Shown here in pieces: positions 1 to 8,532 of a stretch of DNA of 64,000 bases; positions within the stretch are counted from its first letter, which is position 1; each line of letters begins with the position of its first letter. The translations under genes were made by a program, and so were the position numbers. The notes under the pieces were generated by a model. That model was not told where the DNA came from. It was given only the letters and a program-made list of their open reading frames with translations, and did no database searches. This stretch comes from Streptomyces sp. NBC_00443 (GTDB lineage Bacteria; Actinomycetota; Actinomycetes; Streptomycetales; Streptomycetaceae), in NCBI RefSeq assembly GCF_036014175.1, contig NZ_CP107917.1, forward strand, positions 1,798,001 to 1,862,000, written 5' to 3'.

Positions 1-323
1 ACCTTGCCGTGCGCGAGGACCGGGGTGTCCTGGATCTCCAGGCCGTAGTTCTTCACCTCGGTCGGCAGGTCGTCGTAGGTCATGACGGCGTAGACGCCTG
101 CCATGGCCAGCGCCTCGCTGGTGTCGATGGACACGATCTCGGCGTGCGCGACGGTAGAGCGGAGGATCTGCCCCCAGAGCATGTCCTCGTGCCACATGTC
201 GGACGAGTACGCGAACTCGCCGGTGACCTTGAGGGTGCCGTCCGGGCGCAGCGTCGACTCACCGATGCCGCCCTTGGTCTGCGAACCCTGGGTGATCTTG
301 GTGGGAGCGCCGTTGGTGGGCAT
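1..323 (-). CDS. Xanthine dehydrogenase, molybdopterin-binding subunit (N-terminal part)
   Basis: Large subunit of a three-subunit molybdenum hydroxylase of the xanthine dehydrogenase family, which oxidises hypoxanthine and xanthine in purine catabolism. Only the first 107 residues are in the window; the gene continues past the left edge. The visible part (IGESTLRPDGTLKVTGEFAY, then an SSDM...LWGQILRST segment) is the N-terminal beta domain that precedes the Moco-binding region in this family. ATG at 323 lies 4 bp after the stop of the iron-sulfur subunit, so the genes are co-transcribed and probably translationally coupled. The exact substrate cannot be fixed from this fragment; the adjacent PucR-type regulator favours purines. 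Confidence 0.85.
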   Translation of the reverse strand, partial: MPTNGAPTKITQGSQTKGGIGESTLRPDGTLKVTGEFAYSSDMWHEDMLWGQILRSTVAHAEIVSIDTSEALAMAGVYAVMTYDDLPTEVKNYGLEIQDTPVLAHGK

Positions 324-327
324 GTGC

Positions 328-912
328 TCAGACCGCCTCTCCCTGCCGGGCGGCCGCGAGGCGGACCGCGTCCATGATCTTCTCGTAGCCCGTGCACCGG
401 CACAGGTTGCCCGACAGCGCCTCGCGGATGTCCGCGTCGCTGGGATTCGGGTTGTTCTCCAGCATCTCGTCGGCGGCGACCAGCAGACCCGGCGTGCAGA
501 AGCCGCACTGGACGGCGCCGGCGTCGATGAACGCCTGCTGGATCGGGGAGAGCTCGGTGCCCTCGCCGGTCTGCGAGTCCTGCCCCTTGGCGGCCCACTG
601 CTGGGCGTCCTGGAGCGAAGTACCGCAGGCACCGGTCGCGCAACCACCGTGCTCGGCACGCTGCTTGGCGAAGTCGGCGAGCCCTTCGACGGTGACGACC
701 TCACGGCCCTCGACCTGACCGGCGGCGACCAGACACGAACACACCGGCACACCGTCCAGCCTGACGGTGCAGGATCCGCACTCGCCCTGCTCACAGGCGT
801 TCTTCGAACCCGGCAGGCCGAGCCGCTCCCGCAGCACGTACAGCAGGGACTCGCCCTCCCACACGTCGTCGGCTTCCTGCGGACGTCCATTGACAGTGAA
901 GTTGACACGCAT
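328..912 (-). CDS. Xanthine dehydrogenase, [2Fe-2S] iron-sulfur subunit
   Basis: Small electron-transfer subunit (194 residues) of the molybdenum hydroxylase, passing electrons from the molybdenum centre to the FAD subunit. The plant-type [2Fe-2S] cluster is seen as C40, C45, C48 and C60 (CEQGECGSC), and the second cluster as C136, C139, C171 and C173 (CGFCTPG and CRCTGY). A segment at about residues 84-120 with two further cysteines (C91, C96) makes it somewhat longer than typical 160-170 residue members. ATG at 912 overlaps the TGA of the FAD subunit gene by one base (TGATG), showing tight coupling. Confidence 0.92.
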   Translation of the reverse strand: MRVNFTVNGRPQEADDVWEGESLLYVLRERLGLPGSKNACEQGECGSCTVRLDGVPVCSCLVAAGQVEGREVVTVEGLADFAKQRAEHGGCATGACGTSLQDAQQWAAKGQDSQTGEGTELSPIQQAFIDAGAVQCGFCTPGLLVAADEMLENNPNPSDADIREALSGNLCRCTGYEKIMDAVRLAAARQGEAV

Positions 913-1805
913 CAGGCGACTCCCTCCGTGCGGGCGGCGGTGCCGCGGTACGACTCCCAGGTCCAGGTCAGCGTGCGACGGGCCATGACTCCGACCGCGT
1001 GGCGGCGGTAGCTCGCTGTGCCCCGGACGTCGTCGATCGGGTTGCAGGCGCCGGAGCACAGCTCCGCGAACTGCTTGGCGACCGACGGGGTGATGATCTT
1101 GCCGTTCTCCCAGAAGCCGCCCTCTTCGAGCGCCGCGTTCAGGAATTCCTCGGCGGCCTTGGCCCGTACGGGTGTCGGGGCGGCCGAGCCGATCCCGGTA
1201 CGCACGGTCCGCGTCTCGGGGTGCAGCGCGAGCCCGAAGGCGCACACGGCGATGACCATGGCGTTGCGCGTGCCCACCTTGGAGTACTGCTGAGGCCCGT
1301 CGGCCTTCTTGATGTGCACGGCCCGAATCAGCTCATCGGCGGCCAGCGCGTTGCGCTTGACGCCCGTGTAGAACTCGTCGATCGGGATGAGGCGGGTGCC
1401 GCGCTCGGCGGACTCGACCTCGACCTCGGCGCCTGCCGCGAGGAGGGCGGGGTGGGCGTCGCCGGCCGGGGAGGCGGTACCGAGGTTGCCGCCGACGCCG
1501 CCGCGGTTGCGGATCTGCGGGGAGGCGACCGTGTGCGAGGCGAGGGCGAGGCCGGGCAGCTCGGCGCGCAGATCCTCCATGATCCTGGTGTACGGGACGG
1601 AGGCGCCGAGCCGCACGCTGTCCTCGCCGACCTCCCACTCGGTGAGGTCGCCGATGCGGTTCAGGTCGAGGAGGTACTCGGGCCGGCGGTGGTCGAAGTT
1701 GATCTCGACCATCACATCGGTGCCACCCGCAATCGGCACAGCGGTGGGGTGCTCGGCCTTCGCGGCGAGCGCCTCCTCCCAGCTGGCGGGGCGAAGGAAG
1801 TCCAT
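912..1805 (-). CDS. Xanthine dehydrogenase, FAD-binding subunit
   Basis: Medium subunit (297 residues) that carries FAD and hands electrons to NAD+ or another acceptor. It begins MDFLRPASWEEALA, as family members do, with the FAD motif AGGTD near residue 27 and the second FAD motif GGVGGNLGTASPAGD near residues 102-116; the C-terminal CO dehydrogenase flavoprotein domain follows. It is the promoter-proximal gene of the operon FAD subunit, FeS subunit, Moco subunit, and is divergent from the PucR-type regulator at 2180. ATG at 1805 is preceded by an AGAGAG-type ribosome binding site. Confidence 0.92.
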   Translation of the reverse strand: MDFLRPASWEEALAAKAEHPTAVPIAGGTDVMVEINFDHRRPEYLLDLNRIGDLTEWEVGEDSVRLGASVPYTRIMEDLRAELPGLALASHTVASPQIRNRGGVGGNLGTASPAGDAHPALLAAGAEVEVESAERGTRLIPIDEFYTGVKRNALAADELIRAVHIKKADGPQQYSKVGTRNAMVIAVCAFGLALHPETRTVRTGIGSAAPTPVRAKAAEEFLNAALEEGGFWENGKIITPSVAKQFAELCSGACNPIDDVRGTASYRRHAVGVMARRTLTWTWESYRGTAARTEGVA

Positions 1806-2179
1806 GACCGGCTCTCTTCTACGTCTCGTGGGTCGTACGGTTTGAGCCAGATCAGGTGCGGTGGGCCCGGCTCGTTCATGTGCTGTTAACGCGCATTGAC
1901 GTCAGTACACAGCGCTGTGCTCGGCCTGGGTCAGTCACGGAAACCATGAAGGAGTTGGCTGGCCAGGGCAGGCATCTTGTAGATTCGTATGAACGGGGGT
2001 CACCAGTAACCTCCGCGTTTTTCTCTGGAAACACCGGGCACAGGCTTGTGACCTGGGACACCGTCCGAAAGACGACGAGCTCCGCCCCCGGCGCCGCTCA
2101 GCGGCCCGTCGACCGGGCCCCACCCACAGACCATCAAGATCCATCGTAGATTTCGAGACAAAGAACGGCGGCGACGAGA
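1806..2179. promoter_or_regulatory. Divergent intergenic region with a perfect 12-bp palindrome
   Basis: This 374-bp gap separates the xanthine dehydrogenase operon from the PucR regulator and must hold both promoters. A perfect palindrome, CACAGCGCTGTG, occupies 1908-1919. By position it is a candidate operator for the PucR-type protein, but that is inference. No open frame here looks coding. Confidence 0.4.
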
Positions 2180-3856
2180 ATGCGGCTGCGCGCACTGCTG
2201 GACACCGACGCGCTGGGCCTCAAGCTGCTCGGCGGCGAGGACGAGCTGGACCGCACCGTGCGCGGCGTGATGACCACCGACCTCAGGGATCCCAGCCGCT
2301 ATCTCTCCGGCGGCGAGCTGGTGCTCACGGGACTGGCGTGGCGCCGCAACGCCTCGGACTCCGAGCCTTTCGTCCGCATCCTGGCCCAGGCCGGTGTGGC
2401 GGCGCTGGGGGCCGGTGAGGCCGAGCTCGGCGACATCCCCGACGATTTGGTGCTGGCCTGCGCCCGGCACCGCCTGCCGCTCTTCGCGGTGCACGAGTCG
2501 GTGGCGTTCGCGACGGTCACCGAGCATGTCGTACGGCAGGTCAGCGGCGAGCGGGCCGGGGATCTCGCGGCCGTGGTCGACCGGCACCGCCGGATGATGA
2601 CCTCGGGCCCCGCGGGCGGCGGCCCGGACGTGGTCCTCGACCTCCTCGGTTCCGACCTGGACCTGCAGGCCTGGGTGCTGTCGCCGGCGGGACGGCTCAT
2701 CGCGGGCTCGAAGGCCGGGGGTCCGGCGCTGCCCGCCGACGTGTGCGCGAAGCTGGCGGCGGAGCATCTTTCGGCCGCCCGCACGGGCCGCCGCGGCCCG
2801 CACCGGATGACCCTCGGCACCACGCTGTACTCCCTCTTCCCGATCCGCAGCAGCGGCCGCTCCGCGGCGCAGGCGGCACGGGACGTGCGCGAGACGGTCC
2901 TGTCGGACTGGCTGCTGGCCGTGGAGGCGGACGCGAGCGACTGGCCCGAGGAGCGGCTGGACCTGCTCCAGGGCGTCACCCAGCTGATCGCGGTGGAACG
3001 GGACCGCAGGGACGCGGCACGCACGGTCCGCCGCCGCCTCGCGCAGGAGGTCCTCGAACTGGTCCAGACGGGTGCGGCGCCCGCCGAGATCGCCGCGCGC
3101 CTGCGGGTCGCGGCACCGGTGCTGCTGCCGGGCCTGGGGGCGGCCCCGCACTGGCAGGTCGTGGTGGCCCGGGTCGAATGGGAGGGCAGCGACATCGAGG
3201 CCGGCCCGACCGCACAGTCCCTCCTGGAGGAGATCCTCGTCGACCCGCTCGCGACCGGCCCCGAGCCGTCCGACCGCATCGCCGTGGCCCACACGGGCGA
3301 CGAGGCCATCGCCCTGGTCCCCCTCCCGGCGGTCTCCGCGGAGCACGACGGCTCGGAGGCGGGCATCCACGCGGACGCGCTCCTGGACTCGGTCCGCGAC
3401 CCGCTCTCCGCCGGCCTGGACGACGACGGCCGGGTCACCCTCGGCGTCAGCGCTGCGGTGCACTCGGCGGAGGGCCTGCGCGGCGCCCTGGAGGAGGCCC
3501 GCCACGCCCGCAGGGTGGCGGCGGCGCGCCCCGGGCGGGTCTGCGCGGCAGGCCACCAGGAACTTGCCTCGCACGTCCTCCTCCTCCCCTTCGTCCCGGA
3601 CGACGTGCGCCGGGCCTTCACGGCCCGCCTCCTCGACCCCCTGCGCGACTACGACCGCCGCCACCGCGCGGAGCTGATTCCCACCCTTGAGGCCTTCCTC
3701 GACTGTGACGGCTCCTGGACCCGGTGCGCGACCCGTCTCCACCTGCACGTCAACACACTGCGCTACCGAGTGGGCAGGATCGAGCAGTTGACGAGCCGGG
3801 ACCTCTCCCGCCTGGAGGACAAACTTGATTTCTTCTTGGCATTGCGGATGAGTTGA
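2180..3856 (+). CDS. PucR family transcriptional regulator
   Basis: Transcriptional regulator of 558 residues. The N-terminal PucR purine-catabolism domain covers about residues 1-120 (VRGVMTTDLRDPSRYLSGGE, LVLTGLAW). A middle GGDEF-like domain follows, and the C-terminal helix-turn-helix of the PucR/CdaR class lies at about 497-554 (LDCDGSWTRCATRLHLHVNT, LRYRVGRIEQLT). It is divergent from the xanthine dehydrogenase genes, the standard arrangement for a local controller of purine breakdown. ATG at 2180 gives the domain start expected for the family. Whether it activates or represses cannot be read from the sequence. Confidence 0.92.
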   Translation: MRLRALLDTDALGLKLLGGEDELDRTVRGVMTTDLRDPSRYLSGGELVLTGLAWRRNASDSEPFVRILAQAGVAALGAGEAELGDIPDDLVLACARHRLPLFAVHESVAFATVTEHVVRQVSGERAGDLAAVVDRHRRMMTSGPAGGGPDVVLDLLGSDLDLQAWVLSPAGRLIAGSKAGGPALPADVCAKLAAEHLSAARTGRRGPHRMTLGTTLYSLFPIRSSGRSAAQAARDVRETVLSDWLLAVEADASDWPEERLDLLQGVTQLIAVERDRRDAARTVRRRLAQEVLELVQTGAAPAEIAARLRVAAPVLLPGLGAAPHWQVVVARVEWEGSDIEAGPTAQSLLEEILVDPLATGPEPSDRIAVAHTGDEAIALVPLPAVSAEHDGSEAGIHADALLDSVRDPLSAGLDDDGRVTLGVSAAVHSAEGLRGALEEARHARRVAAARPGRVCAAGHQELASHVLLLPFVPDDVRRAFTARLLDPLRDYDRRHRAELIPTLEAFLDCDGSWTRCATRLHLHVNTLRYRVGRIEQLTSRDLSRLEDKLDFFLALRMS

Positions 3857-4024
3857 GCTCATCCCGGCCCTCCGCCGGATGGCACCAAGTGCCGCGACTG
3901 TCCCACGACTTTGTGAAATCCTTCACCCACCCTCTTGGCCGGGCGCGCGGATTCGTGCTGAGATGCCGCCACCACTCAACAGCTCAATGGTGTGCTCGGG
4001 GAGGGCGAGGTGGCGTATACCGCC

Positions 4025-4798
4025 ATGTCTGGTAACGGAACGACCGCCGATGACGATCCACTCCAGACCGCGGTATGGCGGCTGCGCTCACGCGCCTGCT
4101 GGGCGGACGCGGCGGCGCTGCTACAGCCGGTGACCGCGCAGGCCGCACTCCAGCGGGCTGCGTTGCTGGTGGAGCGCTGTCTCTACACCGAGCAGGGCTG
4201 GGGGGAGGCCGAGGACGCACTCCGTACGGCCGAGGCGCTCGCTCACAGTGACGACGAGCGGGGCGCTGCCGCTTGTGAACGCGGGCAACTTGCCTACGCG
4301 GCGACGCTGCACTCGGTGCGCGACCGGGCCGACGAGGCGCGGGCCGCGTTGGGTCGGGCGGCGGCGCTGATCCCGCCTGGGGTGGCGGGGAGGGCGTTGC
4401 TGGACTTCCGCCGCGGTCTGCTGGCGGAGAACCTCGCCCGCTCACCGCAGGCGGCCCGGGCGGCGTACCGCCGGGCGCATGCGGGTGCGACGGCCCATGC
4501 CGATCCGCTCCTCCTCTCCTTCACCTGGCGCCACCTGGCCGGACTCGCCCTGCGCGAGGGGGAGTTGGCGGAGGCGCGGCACGGCTTCGCCGAGTCCCTC
4601 CGGATCCGCGAGGAGCTGGGCTACCTGGTGGGTACGGCCCCCGCGCTGGCCTCCTTGGCCGACACGGAAGCCGAGCCGGAAGCGACGCGGCTGCGCGAGG
4701 AGGCGCGACGCCTCTTCCGCCTCCTGGGCGGCGTGCCCACGTGGCTGGCCGGCCACCTGTCCCCCACACCCCCGGCCCCGGACGCCGCCACGGCGTGA
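4025..4798 (+). CDS. Hypothetical alanine-rich TPR-like protein
   Basis: Protein of 257 residues, rich in Ala, Arg and Leu, with helix-pair spacing like tetratricopeptide repeats (AERG-type turns; LREGELAEARHGFAESLRIR near residue 180 is the clearest TPR-like unit). No signal peptide or membrane segment is seen, so it is probably a cytoplasmic scaffold; its function is unknown. ATG at 4025 was chosen; a GTG at 3992 in the same frame would add 11 residues, but it has no good ribosome binding site, whereas GGGGAGGGCGAGG lies before 4025, at somewhat long spacing. It is monocistronic and followed by a hairpin. Confidence 0.65.
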   Translation: MSGNGTTADDDPLQTAVWRLRSRACWADAAALLQPVTAQAALQRAALLVERCLYTEQGWGEAEDALRTAEALAHSDDERGAAACERGQLAYAATLHSVRDRADEARAALGRAAALIPPGVAGRALLDFRRGLLAENLARSPQAARAAYRRAHAGATAHADPLLLSFTWRHLAGLALREGELAEARHGFAESLRIREELGYLVGTAPALASLADTEAEPEATRLREEARRLFRLLGGVPTWLAGHLSPTPPAPDAATA

Positions 4799-4807
4799 CC
4801 ACCCCCG

Positions 4808-4827
4808 CCAGGGGGCTCCGCCCCTGG
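4808..4827. terminator. Hairpin, common Streptomyces intergenic type
   Basis: CCAGGGG and CCCCTGG form a 7-bp stem around a GCTCCG loop just after the TPR-like gene. The same AGGGGGCTCCGCCCCTGG sequence recurs downstream of many Streptomyces genes and probably acts as a terminator or mRNA 3' end structure. Confidence 0.6.
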
Positions 4828-5185
4828 ACCCCCCATCGGCCTGAACGGCCTCGTCCTCAAACTCCCCAGAGGGGGCGCTCCCAGACGGGCTGAGATTGCC
4901 TGGACCGGCACTGGAAAGTGACCGGCAGAGTGACCGTGATGGTGGGCGCACCCCCGGGGCGCCGCAGTCGCCCAGGGCGGCAAGGGGACGTGCCGGGGGT
5001 GTCCGCCCGCAGTGGCCGGCGTCAACACGCGGCACCTCTTGGCCTAAGGGGACCGCCGGTCCGAGGACGGACACCCCCCGGCACGGCCCCGACCCACCCA
5101 CCGCACCGTTGGCGCCACGCGAACCCCCACCGAAGCAGCCACAGGCCGCCGCAGGCACCCCCCGCCCAACCGCCGGAGGCAACCC
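4828..5185. other. Intergenic region, no gene seen
   Basis: About 360 bp between two convergent genes. It is C-rich and of low complexity, and contains no frame with coding character on either strand. No promoter or repeat beyond the flanking hairpin was recognised. Confidence 0.5.
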
Positions 5186-6055
5186 TCAGCTCGCCCCGGC
5201 GAAGTGCTCCCCGACCAACGCCCGCACCACATCCACATCCCCGGCGATCAACGCATCCAGCAGAGCTGTGTGTTCCGCCGCGTCGGCGAGGAGGTCGGCG
5301 CGGCCGCGGCCGGACGGGCGGGCAGGGCTCACCAGGGGCCACTGGGCCCGGCGGTGGAGGTCGTCGGCGATCTGGACGAGTTGTTCGTTGCCGCACAGGG
5401 ACAGCACAGCGCGATGGAACGTACGGTCCGTCTCCGCGTAGGTGGCCCGGCACCCGGTGGCCGCCGCGCGGACCGTCGCCTCTGCCAACGGCCGCAGTTC
5501 CGCCCACCGTTCGGCGGCGACGGTCCGAGTGAGCCGGAGCATCACCGGGACCTCGATCAGCGCCCGCACCTCGACCAGCTCCGCCAACTCCCGGGCCCCA
5601 CGCTCGACCACCCGGAACCCCCGGTTCGGGACGACCTCGACGGCCCCCTCCAGCGCGAGTTGCTGCATGGCCTCACGGACCGGCGTCGCGGAGACGCCGA
5701 AGCGTTCGCCGAGCGCCGGGGCCGAGTAGACCACCCCGGGCTTCAGCTCACCGGTGACGAGAGCGGTGCGCAGGGCGTCGAGGATCTGCCCCCGCACCGA
5801 GGCCCGCTGGACAACCGCCCGCGGCGGCGGAATCGGCGTTTCGCTGTGGGTGTGCTCGCCGCGAGCCGTCGGCGCCGGGACACCCCGCCGCGCGTCCACA
5901 CCCGGGGCGACACCCTCGTCCACACCCGGGGCCCGCCCCTGCGACGGCACCCGCGCCACACCCGTACCAGCACCATCCGCACCCGCCCGGGCCTCCACGC
6001 CCTGCGGCACCGGCGGATTCCCCGTCATCGCGGAGCCCTGCGCGCCCTGCTTCAC
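5186..6055 (-). CDS. GntR (FadR subfamily) transcriptional regulator
   Basis: Regulator of 289 residues. A winged helix-turn-helix lies at about 85-150 (ASVRGQILDALRTALVTGEL, then ERFGVSATPVREAMQQLALE), followed by the all-helical FCD ligand-binding domain (ELVEVRALIEVPV, TYAETDRTFHRAVL, EHTALLDALIAGD). The first 80 residues are an unusual Gly/Pro/Ala-rich tail with no predicted fold. GTG at 6055 was chosen because GGAGGAG lies 5 bases upstream; an ATG at 6094 would extend the protein but has no ribosome binding site. It is divergent from the FhuF-like gene. The ligand is unknown. Confidence 0.88.
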   Translation of the reverse strand: MKQGAQGSAMTGNPPVPQGVEARAGADGAGTGVARVPSQGRAPGVDEGVAPGVDARRGVPAPTARGEHTHSETPIPPPRAVVQRASVRGQILDALRTALVTGELKPGVVYSAPALGERFGVSATPVREAMQQLALEGAVEVVPNRGFRVVERGARELAELVEVRALIEVPVMLRLTRTVAAERWAELRPLAEATVRAAATGCRATYAETDRTFHRAVLSLCGNEQLVQIADDLHRRAQWPLVSPARPSGRGRADLLADAAEHTALLDALIAGDVDVVRALVGEHFAGAS

Positions 6056-6168
6056 GGGTTCTCCTCCTCCGGACGTATCGGTACTTGGGGTCATTACGGC
6101 GGCTTGTTACTCACCCGTCAAGCACCTTAGGCGCAGAACGCGACAGTTCAAACCGCAGCGATCTTGGG

Positions 6169-6187
6169 TAAGGTAAGGCTTACCTTC
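6169..6187 (+). promoter_or_regulatory. Iron box (DmdR/IdeR operator)
   Basis: TAAGGTAAGGCTTACCTTC matches the actinobacterial iron box TTAGGTTAGGCTCACCTAA at 14 of 19 positions and is nearly palindromic. It lies 27 bp before the FhuF-like start, so iron-loaded DmdR1 would repress that gene. Confidence 0.8.
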
Positions 6188-6213
6188 ACCACCTCGCGAA
6201 TCGGCGGTCCGGA

Positions 6214-7065
6214 ATGCCTGTGCCCCCCTCAGCCCTCACGGACGCCTACACCCGTCTCGCCGAGGTCTTCCCGGGGCTCGCCATCACCCAGCCGGCCACC
6301 GACGCCCAGCTCCCCCGACACGGCGCCTGGGTCACCGCGGCCGCGCTGGCGGAGGGCGGCACCGGCCTGGACGCATATCTGGCCTGGGACGACGCACAGG
6401 TGCAGCGCGACTACGGACAGTCCGCACGCGAAGACGTCGTCGCCAGTTTCGGCCTGCACCGCTACGCCTGGCCGGTCTGCCTGCTGATCACCGTCCCCTG
6501 GTTCCTGCTCCGCCGCGTCCCCCGCTTCCCCGTGACGCATATCTCGTACGACCGCACGGCCCCGGGCCTCCCAATAGGCGCCCTCGCCGCCCGCCCCGCC
6601 ACCTTCGCCTGCCTCCCCGGCGATCCGGCCGCCACCCTGCCCGGCGCGAGGGTCGTACCCGACGAGGAGGCGCTGCGCGCAGAGGTGCGGGCGGCGATAG
6701 CGGAGCACCTCGAACCCGTACTCACCGGCTTCGGCCCCCGCATGCGGCGCCGCGGACGCGCGCTGTGGGGCATGGCGACCGACGAGGTCGTCGAGAGCCT
6801 GTGGTACGTCGCCCATCTGTTCGGCGACGGCGAGCAGGACCGGGCACGCCGCGAACTGGAGCTGCTGCTGCCGGGCGCGACGACGCCGTACGTCGGCTCG
6901 GCCGCCTTCCGCGAACTGACCGGCCCGAACGGCGAGTCGCTGCCCACCCGGGACCGGGCGAGCTGCTGCATGTTCTACACACTGCGGCCCGAGGACACCT
7001 GCGCCACGTGCCCGCGCACCTGCGACGCGGACCGGGTCACCAAGCTTCTGGCCGCCGCCAGTTGA
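6214..7065 (+). CDS. (2Fe-2S) FhuF-like ferric-siderophore reductase
   Basis: Protein of 283 residues ending in the FhuF signature CCX10CX2C (SCCMFYTLRPEDTCATC), the four cysteines that hold an unusual [2Fe-2S] cluster in E. coli FhuF. The family reduces Fe(III) from hydroxamate siderophores in the cytoplasm. The N-terminal two thirds are divergent but of normal length for Streptomyces members. The iron box just upstream supports iron-starvation induction. No siderophore transport genes are adjacent, so it would act on siderophores taken up by systems elsewhere. ATG at 6214 lies close after the operator, so the leader is short. Confidence 0.85.
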   Translation: MPVPPSALTDAYTRLAEVFPGLAITQPATDAQLPRHGAWVTAAALAEGGTGLDAYLAWDDAQVQRDYGQSAREDVVASFGLHRYAWPVCLLITVPWFLLRRVPRFPVTHISYDRTAPGLPIGALAARPATFACLPGDPAATLPGARVVPDEEALRAEVRAAIAEHLEPVLTGFGPRMRRRGRALWGMATDEVVESLWYVAHLFGDGEQDRARRELELLLPGATTPYVGSAAFRELTGPNGESLPTRDRASCCMFYTLRPEDTCATCPRTCDADRVTKLLAAAS

Positions 7066-7370
7066 CGCCCCCTCAGACACGCGCGTCAGCCTTGATGCCG
7101 TAAGATCATCCGAGAGCAGGACACCCGTTACGGTTACAGGCGTTTCACAAATTCCTCACTTCGCGCAGGAACTTTCCGTGGAACCACCCGCACGGGTAGT
7201 GTTATTCGAACTCAACTCCCGCCCCTCAAGCGGCAGTTCGAGCAGAACGCCGCCCCGGGCATCCCCTTGCACTTCCTTGGCGGCCTCTTGCCCCGAAACC
7301 CCCTGAGGGCCAGTGGGATTGGGCCACTATGGCGGGCGTTACGCCCTATCCCAATGCAAGGGACCCCCAG
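7066..7370. other. Intergenic region before the DUF2637 gene
   Basis: About 305 bp with no coding frame. It contains an inverted pair TTCGAACTC ... GCAGTTCGAG around 7207-7241 and a lower-GC stretch (TTTCACAAATTCCTC at 7143) that may contain the promoter. No known operator was recognised. Confidence 0.4.
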
Positions 7371-8408
7371 ATGAGATTGACCGACATATCGCTGAACTGG
7401 CTGCTTCCGGGCGCCGTCCTGCTCCTGGGCCTGCTGGCGGCGATAGCGGTGCTTCGGCGCGGGAAGACCCCGGGGAAGGACACGAGCGCGGACGACTCGT
7501 GGGAGCGCAGCGAGGAGCGCCGCAGGCGCAAGGAAGCCATATACGGCACCGCCTCGTATGTGCTGCTGTTCTGCTGTGCGGCCGTGGCCGCCGCGCTCTC
7601 CTTCCACGGACTGGTCGGCTTCGGCGAGCAGAACCTCAACCTGCACAACGGCTGGCAGTACCTGGTGCCGTTCGGCCTCGACGGCGCCGCGATGTTCTGC
7701 TCCGTGCTCGCGGTGCGCGAGGCCAGCCACGGTGACGCCGCCCTCGGCTCCCGGATACTCGTGTGGACGTTCGCGGCCGCCGCCGCCTGGTTCAACTGGG
7801 TGCACGCACCCAGGGGCCTCGGCCACGACGGCGCCCCGCACTTCTTCGCCGGCATGTCCCTCTCCGCGGCGGTGCTCTTCGACCGGGCGCTCAAGCAGAC
7901 CCGCCGGGCCGCCCTGCGCGAGCAGGGCCTGGTCCCGAGGCCCCTCCCGCAGATCCGGATCGTCCGCTGGCTGCGGGCGCCCCGCGAGACCTACAGGGCC
8001 TGGTCGCTGATGCTCCTTGAGGGCGTGCGCAGCCTCGACGAGGCGGTCGACGAGGTCCGCGAGGACAAGCGGCAGAAGGAGGCGGCCCGGCTGCGCCGGC
8101 GCGAGCAGGAGCGCATGGAGCGGGCCCAGCTGAAGGCCATCAGCCGGGGCCACCGCGGCTTCGTCGGCCGTGGCGGCCGACAGGTCGAGACGCAGGCTCT
8201 GGAGCGTGCGTCGGCCCAAGTCTCCGCGGAGCCTGCCATATCGGCGCCGGAGCAACTGCCCGTGCGCTCACGTCCGTCACTTCAGCCCGTCCGCACCGGT
8301 TCTGACCCGGTGACCGTCGACCTCACTTCGGAGGACGACACAATGGCCCTGCCACGCCTCGACTCCTTGGAGCGCAAGCTCAAGGACCTCGAGCAGCAGT
8401 TCGGCTGA
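7371..8408 (+). CDS. DUF2637 domain membrane protein
   Basis: Protein of 345 residues with five hydrophobic segments: WLLPGAVLLLGLLAAIAVL near residue 10, ASYVLLFCCAAVAAALSFHG near 60, a PFGLDGAAMFCSVLAV segment near 100, ILVWTFAAAAAWFNWVHA near 130 and a final one near 160. A basic, coiled, charged tail ends DSLERKLKDLEQQFG. This is the DUF2637 architecture, related to plasmid transfer (Spd) membrane proteins but chromosomal in Streptomyces; its function is not established. ATG at 7371 was chosen because AAGGGA lies 8 bp upstream; an earlier in-frame ATG at 7329 has none. A strong terminator follows. Confidence 0.85.
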   Translation: MRLTDISLNWLLPGAVLLLGLLAAIAVLRRGKTPGKDTSADDSWERSEERRRRKEAIYGTASYVLLFCCAAVAAALSFHGLVGFGEQNLNLHNGWQYLVPFGLDGAAMFCSVLAVREASHGDAALGSRILVWTFAAAAAWFNWVHAPRGLGHDGAPHFFAGMSLSAAVLFDRALKQTRRAALREQGLVPRPLPQIRIVRWLRAPRETYRAWSLMLLEGVRSLDEAVDEVREDKRQKEAARLRRREQERMERAQLKAISRGHRGFVGRGGRQVETQALERASAQVSAEPAISAPEQLPVRSRPSLQPVRTGSDPVTVDLTSEDDTMALPRLDSLERKLKDLEQQFG

Positions 8409-8455
8409 GCACTCCGCTCGTCAACGGCATCGACGGCCTTTGACAGCACGGCATC

Positions 8456-8503
8456 GACGGGAAGGGCGCGACCCGGGACTCGGGTCGCGCCCCTTCCCGT
8501 CGT
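8456..8503. terminator. Strong intrinsic hairpin terminator
   Basis: Arms 8456-8476 and 8482-8503 (CGACGGGAAGGGCGCGACCC and its complement) pair over about 21 bp with one bulged C and a 5-base loop. It lies between two convergent genes, so it can serve the DUF2637 gene and the ATPase gene alike. Confidence 0.85.
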
Positions 8504-8532
8504 CGTATGGCATGCGACCCGGTCAGCGCGCG

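Noticed and set aside
7207..7245. Possible tRNA or structured RNA before the DUF2637 gene
   Set aside because: Only one short inverted pair; no cloverleaf, anticodon arm or conserved RNA motif could be built.
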